DNA of 64,000 bases. It comes from Bradyrhizobium cytisi (GTDB lineage Bacteria; Pseudomonadota; Alphaproteobacteria; Rhizobiales; Xanthobacteraceae). The translations under genes were made by a program, and so were the position numbers. The notes under the pieces are model-generated. The model made no database searches. It had not been told where the DNA came from and was given only the letters and a program-made list of their open reading frames with translations. The stretch is from the NCBI RefSeq assembly GCF_008123515.1, contig NZ_VSSR01000042.1:1-64000 (forward strand). The letters run 5' to 3'. Below are positions 1 through 8,818 of the stretch, in pieces. Numbering within the stretch: the first letter of the stretch is position 1; every line of letters starts with the position of its first letter.

Positions 1-151
1 TGTAATAGAACGCACGCAACAGCGTCCCGCGGCTCTGAAATTCCTTCAGAAGGCGCTTGTAGTCGATGTCGAAGCCCAGAGTTTTCGCAGTTGCGTAAAG
101 ATTGGCCCCGTCGATGAAGAGCGCGATCTTGTTGGTAGGGGAAGGTGACAT
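1..151 (-). CDS. NYN-domain (LabA/DUF88-like) protein, N-terminal fragment
   Basis: The gene runs leftward and leaves the window, so only the first 50 residues are seen, starting MSPSPTNKIALFIDGANLYA. The IALFIDGANLY stretch is the first conserved strand of NYN/PIN-like putative RNases, with the Asp of FIDGAN as a predicted metal ligand. LabA-type proteins of this family commonly sit next to rpoZ in Bradyrhizobium. No catalytic residue beyond the first Asp can be checked. It is divergent from rpoZ. Confidence 0.75.
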   Translation of the reverse strand, partial: MSPSPTNKIALFIDGANLYATAKTLGFDIDYKRLLKEFQSRGTLLRAFYY

Positions 152-479
152 TCAGTTTGCTCGCGTAGTGTTCGTGATAAATCGTTTATTGTTGGCGCGG
201 CGGCAGCAAGCCGCGCAATTCAAAGTCCTGCCAAAACCCGTCGAAACCGCAAATCCGGAGAAGTCGGGGCAATCAAGGTATAGTTATGGCGGACCTTCAT
301 ACACCCGTCGCCGCCCTCAATGGCGGCCCGGGAAACCACCCATCCCAGCCCCAATGTGGAGGTAGCAGAGGCGTTTGGCGAGGCCAAATCACAAATTTGC
401 CTTGCGAAACCGCCCCGGCCCCTATAACTACCCCCAATCATCCACATATTTCGTCCCACCCACAACGGAGCGACAGTCT
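152..479. other. Intergenic region between the divergent NYN gene and rpoZ
   Basis: These 328 bases must hold both divergent promoters. Overlapping short ORFs on both strands show no family signature and no convincing start, so no gene is called. An imperfect hairpin is visible at about 377-413 (CGAGGCCAAAT facing ATTTGCCTTGCG). The rpoZ ribosome binding site CGGAG lies about ten bases before the ATG at 480. Confidence 0.5.
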
Positions 480-872
480 ATGGCTCGCGTCACCGTAGAA
501 GATTGTATCGACAAGGTCGACAACCGGTTTGACCTGGTCCTGCTGGCCGCCCACCGTGCCCGCATGATCTCGTCCGGTTCACAACTAACGGTTGACCGCG
601 ATAACGACAAGAACCCTGTTGTATCTTTGCGTGAAATTGCCGACGAGACCATCTCGCCGGAGGATCTCCGCGAGGAGCTCGTGCACTCCCTCCAGAAGTT
701 CGTCGAGGTGGACGAGCCCGAGCCGGATACGGTGCCGCTGATCGGTTCCGCCGGCGCCAGCGTCGATGCCGACGATACCGAAGTCGCCGTGGAGCGCATG
801 ACCGAAGAGGAGCTCCTGAAGGGCCTCGAAGGCCTCGCGCCGCCCGAAGAGCAGCCCGAGGAGGACGAGTAA
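480..872 (+). CDS. rpoZ: RNA polymerase omega subunit
   Basis: This 130-residue protein is the small omega subunit that helps assemble and stabilise RNA polymerase. The start MARVTVEDCIDK and the following NRFDLVLLAAHRAR are the conserved omega core that contacts beta-prime, and KNPVVSLREIA follows. The C-terminus from about residue 75 is an acidic tail rich in Glu and Asp, as in other rhizobial omegas. An in-frame ATG exists 105 bases upstream, but position 480 gives the standard N-terminus and has a GGAG site before it. The next gene, rsh, makes (p)ppGpp, and omega forms part of a (p)ppGpp site in proteobacterial RNA polymerase. Confidence 0.96.
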   Translation: MARVTVEDCIDKVDNRFDLVLLAAHRARMISSGSQLTVDRDNDKNPVVSLREIADETISPEDLREELVHSLQKFVEVDEPEPDTVPLIGSAGASVDADDTEVAVERMTEEELLKGLEGLAPPEEQPEEDE

Positions 873-910
873 TCGTCCTATCGTGATCGTCGACTTCTTG
901 TGATCTTATC

Positions 911-938
911 AAAGGCCCGAACCCGTGTTCGGGCCTTT
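911..938 (+). terminator. Rho-independent terminator after rpoZ
   Basis: A perfect 11-bp stem (AAAGGCCCGAA pairing with TTCGGGCCTTT) encloses a six-base loop and is followed by GCTTTTGTT. It lies 39 bases after the rpoZ stop and separates it from rsh. Confidence 0.85.
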
Positions 939-1081
939 GCTTTTGTTGGCGTTTTCGTGGTTACCATAGCGCTGCCGGATTGCGCCGCGCGCCTGTCATT
1001 GAATTGATCGGCCGTGTCCGCGATCGGAGCTTAGGATGTATACAACGGGCCGTTTCATGGTCCGTTTGAAGGCAGGACGGC

Positions 1082-3367
1082 ATGGTGTATCGACGCCGCA
1101 GACCCACGCAGATGCAGGCCGCAACCGAATCGGTTGCCGTGGCCCCGACTGCGCCGGTGGCACGGCCAGCGAAGCCGCGCGCGCGCATGATGCGTCAATA
1201 TGACCTCGTCGAACGCGTCCGGTCCTACAATCCGAGCACCGACGAAGATCTGCTGAACCGCGCCTATGTCTACGCCATGAAGGCGCACGGCTCGCAGACC
1301 CGCGCTTCCGGCGACCCGTATTTCTCGCATCCGCTCGAAGTCGCGGCGATTCTCACCGACCTGAAGCTCGATGACGCGACCATCGTCGCCGCGCTGCTGC
1401 ACGACACGATCGAGGACACCGAGGCGACGCGGGCGGAGATAGATCAGCTGTTCGGCCCCGAGATCGGCGCGCTGGTTGAGGGCCTGACCAAGCTGAAGCG
1501 GCTCGAGCTGGTGTCGCGCGAGGCCAAGCAGGCCGAGAACCTACGCAAATTGTTGCTGGCGATTGCCGACGATGTCCGCGTGCTCCTGGTCAAGCTCGCC
1601 GACCGCCTGCACAACATGCGCACGCTCGACTTCGTGCCGACCGAGTCGCGGCGGCGCATTGCCGAGGAGACGCTCGACATCTACGCGCCGCTGGCCGGGC
1701 GTATGGGCATGCAGGAAATGCGCGAGGAGCTGGAGGACCTGTCCTTCCGCACCCTCGATCCCGAGGCCTATTCGGTGGTGATGCAGCGGCTCGATGCGCT
1801 CGCCGAGCGCAACCGCAATCTGATCGGCGAGATCGAGGACCAGCTCTCCAACAATCTGCGCCACAGGGGTCTCGGCGCGCGGGTCTATGGCCGCCGCAAG
1901 AAGCCGTTTTCGATCTGGACCAAGATGGAGCGCAAGTCGGTCGGCTTCGAGCAATTGTCCGATATCTTCGGCTTCCGCGTCGTCGTCAACGACATCGAGG
2001 CCTGCTATCGCGCGCTCGGCATCGTCCACACAACGTGGCCAGTCGTGCCGGGGCGTTTCAAGGACTACATCTCGACGCCGAAGCAGAACGACTACCGCTC
2101 GATCCACACCACCGTGATCGGCCCCGGCAACCAGCGCGTCGAGCTCCAGATCCGCACCGAGGCGATGGACCAGATCGCCGAGCGCGGCATCGCCGCGCAC
2201 GTCTTCTACAAGGAAGGTGTGGGCTCGCCGACCGAATTCCTCAAGCGCGAATCCACCGCGTTCGCCTGGCTGCGCCACACCATCGGCATCCTCTCCGAGA
2301 GCGCCAACCCCGAGGAATTTCTCGAGCACACCAAGCTCGAGCTGTTCCACGACCAGGTGTTCTGCTTCACCCCGAAGGGCAAGCTGATCGCGCTGCCGCG
2401 CCATGCCAATGTGATCGACTTCGCCTATGCCGTGCATACCGACGTCGGCAACAGCGCGGTCGGCTGCAAGATCAACGGCCAGTTCGCGCCGCTGTCGTCT
2501 GAGCTTCAGAACGGCGACGAGGTCGAGGTGCTGACCTCGGAAGCCCAGTCGGCGCCGCCCTCGGCCTGGGAGACGCTCGCGGTCACCGGCAAGGCGCGCG
2601 CTGCGATCCGGCGTGCCACGCGCACCGCGGTGCGCGATCAATATGTCGGCCTCGGCCGGCGCATCGTCGAGCGCCTGTTCGAGCGCGCCAAGATCGAATA
2701 CGCCGATGACAAGCTCAAGGGTGCGCTGCCGCGGCTGGCGCGCACCTCGATCGAGGACGTCATGGCCGCGGTCGGCCGCGGCGAGATCAAGGCCTCCCAC
2801 GTCGCGCGCGCGATGTATCCCGACTACAAGGAGGAGCGCGTCGCGCGCTACGGCGTCAAGAAGGGGCTCGCCGCCAAGCTCAAGGAGAAGGCGCTGGAGC
2901 CGCCGCGCCGCCCGGTTGCGATCCCCATTGGCGGCAACAATTCCGACCTGCCGGTGAAGTTCGCGCCGAACGGCGGCGCCGTGCCCGGCGATCGCATCGT
3001 CGGCATCGTCACGCCGGGCGAGGGGATCACGATCTATCCGATCCAGTCGCCGGCGCTGAAGGATTTCGAGGAGGAGCCGGAGCGCTGGCTCGACGTCCGC
3101 TGGGACATCGAGGATTCGGCGCCGCAACGCTTCCCGGCGCGCATCAAGGTCGAGAATGTCAACGAGCCCGGCGCACTGGCGCAGATCGCGACCGTGATCG
3201 CCGAGCATGACGGCAACATCGACAATATCAGCATGCAGCGCCGCTCGCCCGACTTCACAGAGACGACGATCGATCTCGAAGTCTACGATCTCAAGCATTT
3301 GAGCGCGATCCTGGCCCAGCTGCGCGCCAAGGCGGTCGTCGCCCGCGTCGAACGTGTTAATGGATAG
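1082..3367 (+). CDS. rsh: Bifunctional (p)ppGpp synthetase/hydrolase, RelA/SpoT homolog
   Basis: This long-form RSH protein (761 residues) makes and degrades the alarmone (p)ppGpp. The HD hydrolase domain spans about 60-210, with HPLEVA at 83 and the HDTIED motif at 107-112. The synthetase domain spans about 260-375 and carries RFKD at 325-328, the RxKD form typical of bifunctional enzymes rather than the ExDD of RelA. A TGS domain starts near 425 (FTPKGKLIALP) and an ACT domain occupies roughly the last 75 residues. ATG 1082 has AGGA a few bases upstream. A later Met pair at residues 36-37 (MMRQYDLVERV) matches the N-terminus of many rhizobial homologs but has no visible ribosome binding site. 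Confidence 0.95.
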   Translation: MVYRRRRPTQMQAATESVAVAPTAPVARPAKPRARMMRQYDLVERVRSYNPSTDEDLLNRAYVYAMKAHGSQTRASGDPYFSHPLEVAAILTDLKLDDATIVAALLHDTIEDTEATRAEIDQLFGPEIGALVEGLTKLKRLELVSREAKQAENLRKLLLAIADDVRVLLVKLADRLHNMRTLDFVPTESRRRIAEETLDIYAPLAGRMGMQEMREELEDLSFRTLDPEAYSVVMQRLDALAERNRNLIGEIEDQLSNNLRHRGLGARVYGRRKKPFSIWTKMERKSVGFEQLSDIFGFRVVVNDIEACYRALGIVHTTWPVVPGRFKDYISTPKQNDYRSIHTTVIGPGNQRVELQIRTEAMDQIAERGIAAHVFYKEGVGSPTEFLKRESTAFAWLRHTIGILSESANPEEFLEHTKLELFHDQVFCFTPKGKLIALPRHANVIDFAYAVHTDVGNSAVGCKINGQFAPLSSELQNGDEVEVLTSEAQSAPPSAWETLAVTGKARAAIRRATRTAVRDQYVGLGRRIVERLFERAKIEYADDKLKGALPRLARTSIEDVMAAVGRGEIKASHVARAMYPDYKEERVARYGVKKGLAAKLKEKALEPPRRPVAIPIGGNNSDLPVKFAPNGGAVPGDRIVGIVTPGEGITIYPIQSPALKDFEEEPERWLDVRWDIEDSAPQRFPARIKVENVNEPGALAQIATVIAEHDGNIDNISMQRRSPDFTETTIDLEVYDLKHLSAILAQLRAKAVVARVERVNG

Positions 3368-3412
3368 GCGTCTGTCGCAATCGCCTGTACCTCCGATCTC
3401 GTGAGTCCTGAA

Positions 3413-4165
3413 ATGCCTGCATCTCCGCTCCGCCTCGGCGTCAATATCGATCATGTCGCGACCGTCCGTAACGCTCGCGGCGGCCGCCATCCCGATCCGG
3501 TCCGCGCCGCGCTGCTTGCGATCGAGGCCGGCGCCGACGGTATCACCGCGCATCTGCGCGAAGACCGCAGGCACATCCGCGACGAGGACATGGCGCGGCT
3601 GAAGGCGCAGATCTCCAAGCCGCTGAATTTCGAGATGGCGGCGACCGACGACATGATGCGCATCTCGCTCGCAACCAAGCCGCATGCGGTGTGCCTGGTG
3701 CCGGAGCGGCGCCAGGAGGTGACGACCGAGGGCGGCCTCGACGTGGTCGGCCAGCACAATGCGCTCGCGCCCCATATCGCGCGGCTGAACGATGTCGGCA
3801 TCCGCGTCTCGCTGTTCATTGCTGCGGACCCTGCGCAAATCGAGATGGCGGCGCGGCTGCGCGCGCCTGTGATCGAGATCCACACCGGCGCCTGGTGCGA
3901 CGCCGTGGTCGACGGCCACAGCGACAAGGCCGAGGCTGAATGGCGGCGGATCGTGGCGGGCGTGAAGCTCGCGAAGGACGCAGGCCTCGAGGTCCATGCC
4001 GGCCACGGGTTGGACTACGCGACGGCCGAGAAGATTGCCGCGCTGCCTGAAATCATGGAGCTCAACATCGGCTACTACATGATCGGCGAGGCGCTGTTCG
4101 TCGGTCTTGCGGAGACGGTGCGCACGATGCGCGCGGCAATGGATGTCGGACGGAGCCGGGCATGA
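3413..4165 (+). CDS. pdxJ: Pyridoxine 5'-phosphate synthase
   Basis: PdxJ condenses 3-amino-2-oxopropyl phosphate with 1-deoxyxylulose 5-phosphate to pyridoxine 5'-phosphate in the cytoplasm, the last ring-closing step of DXP-dependent vitamin B6 synthesis. The N-terminus LRLGVNIDHVATVRNARGG is the family signature. HLREDRRHI, EIHTGAWCDA and HAGHGLDY follow in the expected TIM-barrel order. The 250-residue length is normal. ATG 3413 is preferred over an in-frame GTG at 3401; GTGAG before 3413 could serve as a weak ribosome binding site. Its stop overlaps the acpS start, so the two are probably translationally coupled. Confidence 0.95.
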   Translation: MPASPLRLGVNIDHVATVRNARGGRHPDPVRAALLAIEAGADGITAHLREDRRHIRDEDMARLKAQISKPLNFEMAATDDMMRISLATKPHAVCLVPERRQEVTTEGGLDVVGQHNALAPHIARLNDVGIRVSLFIAADPAQIEMAARLRAPVIEIHTGAWCDAVVDGHSDKAEAEWRRIVAGVKLAKDAGLEVHAGHGLDYATAEKIAALPEIMELNIGYYMIGEALFVGLAETVRTMRAAMDVGRSRA

Positions 4166-4581
4166 TCATCGGGATCGGCTCCGACCTCATCGACATCACC
4201 CGCGTGGCGAAGGTGATGGAGCGCCATGGCGAGCGTTTCCTCGACCGCATCTTCACTGCGGCCGAGCGGGCCAAGGCGGAGCGGCGGGCCAAGAACGAGA
4301 AGATGGTGGTGGCGACCTACGCCAAGCGCTTTGCCGCCAAGGAGGCCTGCTCCAAGGCCCTCGGCACCGGCATCAGGCAGGGCGTGTGGTGGCGCGACAT
4401 GGGCGTGGTCAACCTGCCCGGGGGCCGGCCGTCGATGCGGCTGACCGGGGGGGCGCTGGCCCGGCTCCTGGCCCTGACGCCCGAGGGATTCGAGGCCCAG
4501 ATCGACCTGTCGATCACGGACGACTGGCCGTTGGCGCAGGCCTTCGTGGTCATTTCCGCCGTGCCGCGGGCGAAGCCCTGA
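4162..4581 (+). CDS. acpS: Holo-[acyl-carrier-protein] synthase
   Basis: AcpS transfers the 4'-phosphopantetheine arm from CoA to acyl carrier protein. The start MIIGIGSDLIDITRV includes the conserved Asp that binds magnesium, and FAAKEACSKALGTGI holds the conserved Glu and Lys of the second motif. The 139-residue length is typical. It overlaps pdxJ by four bases (ATGA). Pairing of pdxJ and acpS upstream of lepB-rnc-era is a common alphaproteobacterial arrangement. Confidence 0.96.
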   Translation: MIIGIGSDLIDITRVAKVMERHGERFLDRIFTAAERAKAERRAKNEKMVVATYAKRFAAKEACSKALGTGIRQGVWWRDMGVVNLPGGRPSMRLTGGALARLLALTPEGFEAQIDLSITDDWPLAQAFVVISAVPRAKP

Positions 4582-4829
4582 AGGTCGGCGTTAATTTTAT
4601 AATTCGTATTAAAAATCAATACCTTATTTGTTTTTGATGCGATCCTTGATTGCGTGGCCTGCGACAACCGTCTAAAAGTCCGCGGACGCAAATCAGGCTG
4701 GTCGAATTCGGCTTTACGCCGGAATTGGCCCTCACTATCAGAATCAGGACAATCTCCTTGGGCTGCGAATCGGTGGGCCGTTCGCGGGAGGAGGGCCTTC
4801 TGTGATCGCCGGCCGGAATTGAGAGAGCA

Positions 4830-5594
4830 ATGAGCGTGACTTCGGGAACGAAAACTGAAAGCGGCGTCGGCGAGACGATCCGGGTCGTGATCCATGCTCT
4901 CCTGATCGCGCTGGTGATCCGCACCTTCCTGTTCCAGCCGTTCAACATCCCGTCCGGCTCGATGAAGGCGACGCTGCTGGTCGGCGACTATCTGTTCGTC
5001 TCGAAATATTCCTACGGCTACAGCCACTACTCGATTCCGTTCTCGCCGCCGCTGTTCTCGGGACGGATCTGGGGCTCGGATCCGAACCGCGGCGACATCG
5101 TCGTGTTCCGGCTGCCGAAGGACGACACCACCGACTACATCAAGCGCGTGATCGGCTTGCCTGGCGACCACGTCCAGATGAAGGAGGGTCTGCTCTACAT
5201 CAACGACACCCCGGTCGAGCGCCAGCGCATGAGCGAGTATGTCGGCGAGGATCCCTGCGGCTCCGAAGGCAGCGGCATCTCGCGTGTGAAGCGCTGGAAG
5301 GAGACGCTGCCGAACGGTGTCTCCTACGAGACGCTCGATTGCGCCGACAACGGCTACATGGACAACACCAACGTCTACACCGTGCCATCAGGCCATTTCT
5401 TCATGATGGGCGACAACCGCGACAACTCCACCGACAGCCGCTTCCTCGGCCAGGTCGGCTATGTGCCGCAGGAGAACCTGATCGGCCGTGCCCAGATGAT
5501 CTTCTTCTCGATCGCCGAAGGCGAGCATGCCTGGATGTTCTGGCGCTGGCCGTGGGCGGTGCGCTGGAATCGTTTCTTCAAAATCGTCCGATGA
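4830..5594 (+). CDS. lepB: Signal peptidase I
   Basis: This 254-residue inner-membrane serine protease removes signal peptides from Sec and Tat exported proteins. One membrane segment covers about residues 17-35 (IRVVIHALLIALVIRTFLF). It is followed by PSGSMKATL, where Ser44 is the expected nucleophile, and by GDIVVFRLP and DYIKRVIGLPGD, where Lys105 is the expected general base. The closing box GHFFMMGDNRDNSTDSR is also present. The protein has one membrane span where the E. coli enzyme has two. Its stop overlaps the start of rnc (ATGA). The 248 bases before it include an AT-rich patch near 4590-4640 that may carry the promoter. Confidence 0.96.
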   Translation: MSVTSGTKTESGVGETIRVVIHALLIALVIRTFLFQPFNIPSGSMKATLLVGDYLFVSKYSYGYSHYSIPFSPPLFSGRIWGSDPNRGDIVVFRLPKDDTTDYIKRVIGLPGDHVQMKEGLLYINDTPVERQRMSEYVGEDPCGSEGSGISRVKRWKETLPNGVSYETLDCADNGYMDNTNVYTVPSGHFFMMGDNRDNSTDSRFLGQVGYVPQENLIGRAQMIFFSIAEGEHAWMFWRWPWAVRWNRFFKIVR

Positions 5595-6475
5595 AAGACG
5601 AAGCCAAGGACATCACGACCCAATCGATCGAGGCGCAAGCCGCTCCTGAGGGCGAAGCTGCAACCAAGACGCTTGCGACCAAAACGCCTGATACCAAGGC
5701 GCCTGATACCAAGACTGCTGAAACCAAGGCTCCGGCGAAGAAGAAGCGGACGCGGAGCAGCAAGGCCAAGGCGGCAGCTGATGCGAATGCGGCGCTCGAG
5801 GCGCGCATCGGCCACAACTTCGCCGATCCGAACCTGCTGATGCAGGCGATCACCCACGTTTCGGCGCTGAAGTCCGGACGCAAGCGCGGCGACAGCTATC
5901 AGCGGCTGGAGTTCCTCGGCGACCACGTGCTCGGGCTCGTCGTGTCCGACATGCTCTATCATGCCTTCCCGAATGCCGATGAGGGCGAGTTGTCCAAGCG
6001 GCTTGCCGAGCTCGTGCGCAAGGAGAGCTGCGCCGACGTCGCCAAGTCGCTCGGTCTGCTCGATGACATCAAGCTCGGTTCGGTCGGCTCCAGCGCCGAT
6101 GCGCGCCTGCGCAAGTCCATTCTCGGTGATATCTGCGAGGCGGTGATCGGCGCGATCTTCCTCGACGGAGGCCATGCGGCGGCGGACGAGTTCGTCAAGC
6201 GCAACTGGACCGAGCGCATGCACAAGCCGCGGCGGCCGCTGCGCGATCCCAAGACCGTGCTGCAGGAATGGGCGCAGGGGAAGGGGCTGCCGACGCCTGT
6301 CTATCGCGAGGTCGAGCGCACCGGCCCGCATCACGATCCGGAGTTCCGCGTTGCTGTTGACCTGCCGGGTTTGGCGCCGGCCGAAGGCACCGGCGGCAGC
6401 AAGCGCGCGGCGGAGAAGGTCGCGGCCTCCGTCATGATCGAGCGCGAAGGCGTTGGTGGCGGCAATGACGGCTGA
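5591..6475 (+). CDS. rnc: Ribonuclease III with a low-complexity N-terminal extension
   Basis: RNase III cleaves double-stranded RNA, including rRNA precursors. The signature RLEFLGDHVLGLVVSD lies at 105-120; Glu107, Asp111, Asp180 and Glu183 are the expected metal-binding residues. A double-stranded RNA binding domain occupies about 219-285. Compared with the usual 220-240 residues this protein is 294 long. The excess is a Lys/Thr/Ala-rich N-terminal tail of about 65 residues with repeated TKxPDTKAPDTK-like units. ATG 5591 overlaps the lepB stop. The gene overlaps the start of era by 11 bases. Confidence 0.95.
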   Translation: MKDEAKDITTQSIEAQAAPEGEAATKTLATKTPDTKAPDTKTAETKAPAKKKRTRSSKAKAAADANAALEARIGHNFADPNLLMQAITHVSALKSGRKRGDSYQRLEFLGDHVLGLVVSDMLYHAFPNADEGELSKRLAELVRKESCADVAKSLGLLDDIKLGSVGSSADARLRKSILGDICEAVIGAIFLDGGHAAADEFVKRNWTERMHKPRRPLRDPKTVLQEWAQGKGLPTPVYREVERTGPHHDPEFRVAVDLPGLAPAEGTGGSKRAAEKVAASVMIEREGVGGGNDG

Positions 6476-7391
6476 AGCGAGCGGCGAGGCGCCCATTGCT
6501 ACGCGCTGCGGCTTCGTTGCGCTGATCGGCGCGCCGAATGTCGGCAAGTCCACGCTGGTCAATGCGCTGGTCGGGGCCAAGGTCACAATCGTCTCGCGCA
6601 AGGTGCAGACCACGCGCGCGCTGATCCGCGGCATCGTGATCGAGAACAACGCGCAAGTAATCCTGGTCGACACGCCTGGCATCTTCCTGCCCAAGCGCCG
6701 GCTCGACCGCGCCATGGTCTCGACCGCCTGGAGCGGGGCGCATGACGCCGATCTCGTCTGCGTGCTGCTCGACGCCAAGGCCGGGATCGACGAGGAAGCC
6801 GAGGCGATCCTCGGCAAGGTTGCCAGCGTGAAACACGAGAAGATCCTAGTCATCAACAAGGTCGACCTGGTCCAGCGCGAGAAGCTGCTGGCGCTGGCGC
6901 AGGCCGCCAACGAGCGCATGCCGTTCGCGAAGACCTTCATGATCGCGGCAATCTCGGGCGACGGCGTCGATGACCTCAGGCAGACGCTGGCCGCGATGGT
7001 GCCGCCGGGTCCGTTCCTCTATCCCGAGGACCAGATGTCGGATGCGCCGATGCGGCAGCTTGCGGCCGAGATCACGCGCGAGAAGATCTATCGCAAGCTG
7101 CACCAGGAATTGCCCTACCAGTCCACGGTCGAGACCGACAAGTGGGAGGAGCGCAAGGACAAGTCGGTGCGCATCGAGCAGACGATCTTCGTGGAGCGCG
7201 AAAGCCAGCGCAAGATCGTGCTCGGCGCTGGCGGCGCTACCATCAAGTCGATCGGCGCGGACGCGCGCAAGGAAATCGCCGAGATTCTAGGCGTGCCGGT
7301 GCATCTGTTCCTGTTCGTCAAGGTGCGCGAGAACTGGGGCGACGATCCCGATCGCTATCGCGAGATGGGCCTGGAATTTCCCAAGGAATAA
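6465..7391 (+). CDS. era: GTPase Era
   Basis: Era is an essential GTPase that binds 16S rRNA during 30S subunit assembly. GAPNVGKST (G1) is at residues 22-30. Threonines in the QTTRALIRG region form switch I (G2), DTPGIFLPK is G3 and NKVD is G4. The C-terminal KH RNA-binding domain contains the GAGGATIKSIGADARKEI stretch. The length of 308 residues is normal. ATG 6465 is preferred to a TTG 12 bases earlier. The lepB-rnc-era block is a conserved operon. Confidence 0.96.
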   Translation: MTAEASGEAPIATRCGFVALIGAPNVGKSTLVNALVGAKVTIVSRKVQTTRALIRGIVIENNAQVILVDTPGIFLPKRRLDRAMVSTAWSGAHDADLVCVLLDAKAGIDEEAEAILGKVASVKHEKILVINKVDLVQREKLLALAQAANERMPFAKTFMIAAISGDGVDDLRQTLAAMVPPGPFLYPEDQMSDAPMRQLAAEITREKIYRKLHQELPYQSTVETDKWEERKDKSVRIEQTIFVERESQRKIVLGAGGATIKSIGADARKEIAEILGVPVHLFLFVKVRENWGDDPDRYREMGLEFPKE

Positions 7392-7412
7392 GCAAGAACA
7401 GATCGGTATTTG

Positions 7413-7793
7413 ATGAGTGTGCCCCGTAACGTCCAGCGCTTCGAAGCGTTGCTCTATGCGTCGCTGATGCTGGATGCGCTGTCTGTGGCGGTGCAGGACC
7501 GCACGCCCACCACCGAGATGACCGAGCAGATGATCATGACGTCGACGCTGCTCGCCGGCGTAATGATTTCTCTGCTGATCTATTTCGTCTGGCTGGCGGC
7601 GCGCTGGCGCAAGAACTGGCCGCGCTGGGTGCTGGCCGCAGCGCTGGTGCTCTCCGTGATCTCGCTCGGCCAGATCATCGGCGAGAGGGGCATGGAGCTC
7701 GACAGCGCCATCGAGATCGTCTCCTGCGTGCTGACGGTGTTCGGGCTATATTTCTCGTTCACCGGCGACGCGCAGGGCTGGTTCAACGCGTGA
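7413..7793 (+). CDS. Small multi-pass membrane protein of unknown function
   Basis: The 126-residue product has hydrophobic segments at about 15-28, 40-60, 70-88 and 100-117, consistent with three or four membrane spans, and no catalytic motif I recognise. ATG 7413 follows a TTG at 7410. It lies 21 bases after era in the same direction and before recO, so it is probably carried on the era transcript. The family is conserved at this place in related genomes, to my recollection. Confidence 0.75.
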   Translation: MSVPRNVQRFEALLYASLMLDALSVAVQDRTPTTEMTEQMIMTSTLLAGVMISLLIYFVWLAARWRKNWPRWVLAAALVLSVISLGQIIGERGMELDSAIEIVSCVLTVFGLYFSFTGDAQGWFNA

Positions 7794-7840
7794 GGTCTCG
7801 CGCGGTGCCGTAGGTTTGCAAAGGCGCGCCCTGGCGCGCC

Positions 7841-7912
7841 GTGCCCACCATTGATCGTCCGCGTCGCGTGGATCAAATTGGTGGGCACGCTTCCGCTTTG
7901 CCCACCCTACAA
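7841..7912. repeat. Dispersed palindromic repeat
   Basis: GTGCCCACCATTGATC at 7841-7856 is mirrored by GATCAAATTGGTGGGCAC at 7871-7888, giving a hairpin with a two-base bulge. It is followed by a second GCCCACCCTAC half at about 7900-7912. The phrase GTGGGCACG followed by TTTGCCCACC is, from memory, a very common intergenic repeat in Bradyrhizobium genomes. It may act as a transcript end or be a REP-like element. Confidence 0.65.
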
Positions 7913-7940
7913 GCGCTCGAATTGCGCTACAATCGATCCC

Positions 7941-8693
7941 ATGGAATGGACCGACGAAGGCATCGTGCTGGGCGTGCGGCGGCATGGCGAAAGCAGCGCC
8001 ATCGTCGAGCTCTTGACGCGCCAGCACGGCCGGCATCTCGGTCTCGTGCGCGGCGGTGCCGGCTCGCGGATGCGGCCGCTCTTGCAGCCGGGGAACAGCG
8101 TCAGCGCGGTGTGGCGGGCGCGGCTCGACGAGCATCTCGGCACCTACGCGATCGAGGGATTGAAGTTGCGCGCGGCGACGCTGCTGGAATCGTCCCATGG
8201 CGTCTACGGCGTCACGCATCTGGCCTCGATTGCGCGGCTGCTGCCGGAGCGCGATCCGCACAACGACATCTTCGCGCTACTCGAACATTCGCTCGACGAT
8301 TTCGACGACATCGGCAGCGCGGCCGTGCATCTCATTCATTTCGAGCTGGCGATGCTCGCAGAGCTCGGCTTCGGGCTCGCTCTTGAGAATTGCGCGGTGA
8401 CCGGAGAGACCACAGACCTGATCTACGTCTCGCCCAAATCAGGCGGCGCGGTGTCCCGCGGCGCGGGCGAGCCGTGGCGCGACCGGCTGCTGCGGCTGCC
8501 ATCCTTCCTGCGCCGTGGCGAAACCGCGAGCGAGCTTACCGATCAGGATCTCCAGGACGGCTTTCGGCTGACCGGCCTGTTCCTGCTGCGCCATGTTCTG
8601 GAGCCGCGGGGGCAAGTCCATTCCGACGCGCGCGCCGGCTTCATCAATGCGCTGACGCGGCAGCAGGCCAAAACCGCCCTTCCTGCGTCCTGA
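7941..8693 (+). CDS. recO: DNA repair protein RecO
   Basis: RecO helps load RecA on single-stranded DNA covered with SSB in the RecFOR pathway. The N-terminal OB-fold begins MEWTDEGIVLGVRRHGESSA, and the phrase HLGLVRGGAGSRMRPLLQPGN is typical. The C-terminal helical part contains LSPKSGGAVS-like and FLLRHVLEPRG phrases. The 250-residue length is normal. The long in-frame extension to 7851 runs through a repeat and is not credible. Its place after era is conserved in alphaproteobacteria. Confidence 0.93.
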   Translation: MEWTDEGIVLGVRRHGESSAIVELLTRQHGRHLGLVRGGAGSRMRPLLQPGNSVSAVWRARLDEHLGTYAIEGLKLRAATLLESSHGVYGVTHLASIARLLPERDPHNDIFALLEHSLDDFDDIGSAAVHLIHFELAMLAELGFGLALENCAVTGETTDLIYVSPKSGGAVSRGAGEPWRDRLLRLPSFLRRGETASELTDQDLQDGFRLTGLFLLRHVLEPRGQVHSDARAGFINALTRQQAKTALPAS

Positions 8694-8818
8694 AAAGGGG
8701 GCAACTCGTCGCCATGACGTCAGCGCGGCTCTGTATTGCCCAATCAGGCAGCTCTTGGCGGAACCAAAGCGGGTTTCCCGGATTGGCCCCTGGGTTCCAA
8801 CCCCCGGGGGATAACCTG

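Noticed and set aside
375..479. Upstream extension of rpoZ by 35 codons
   Set aside because: The extra sequence is Pro/Tyr/Thr-rich and unlike any omega subunit; ATG 480 has a ribosome binding site and the standard N-terminus.
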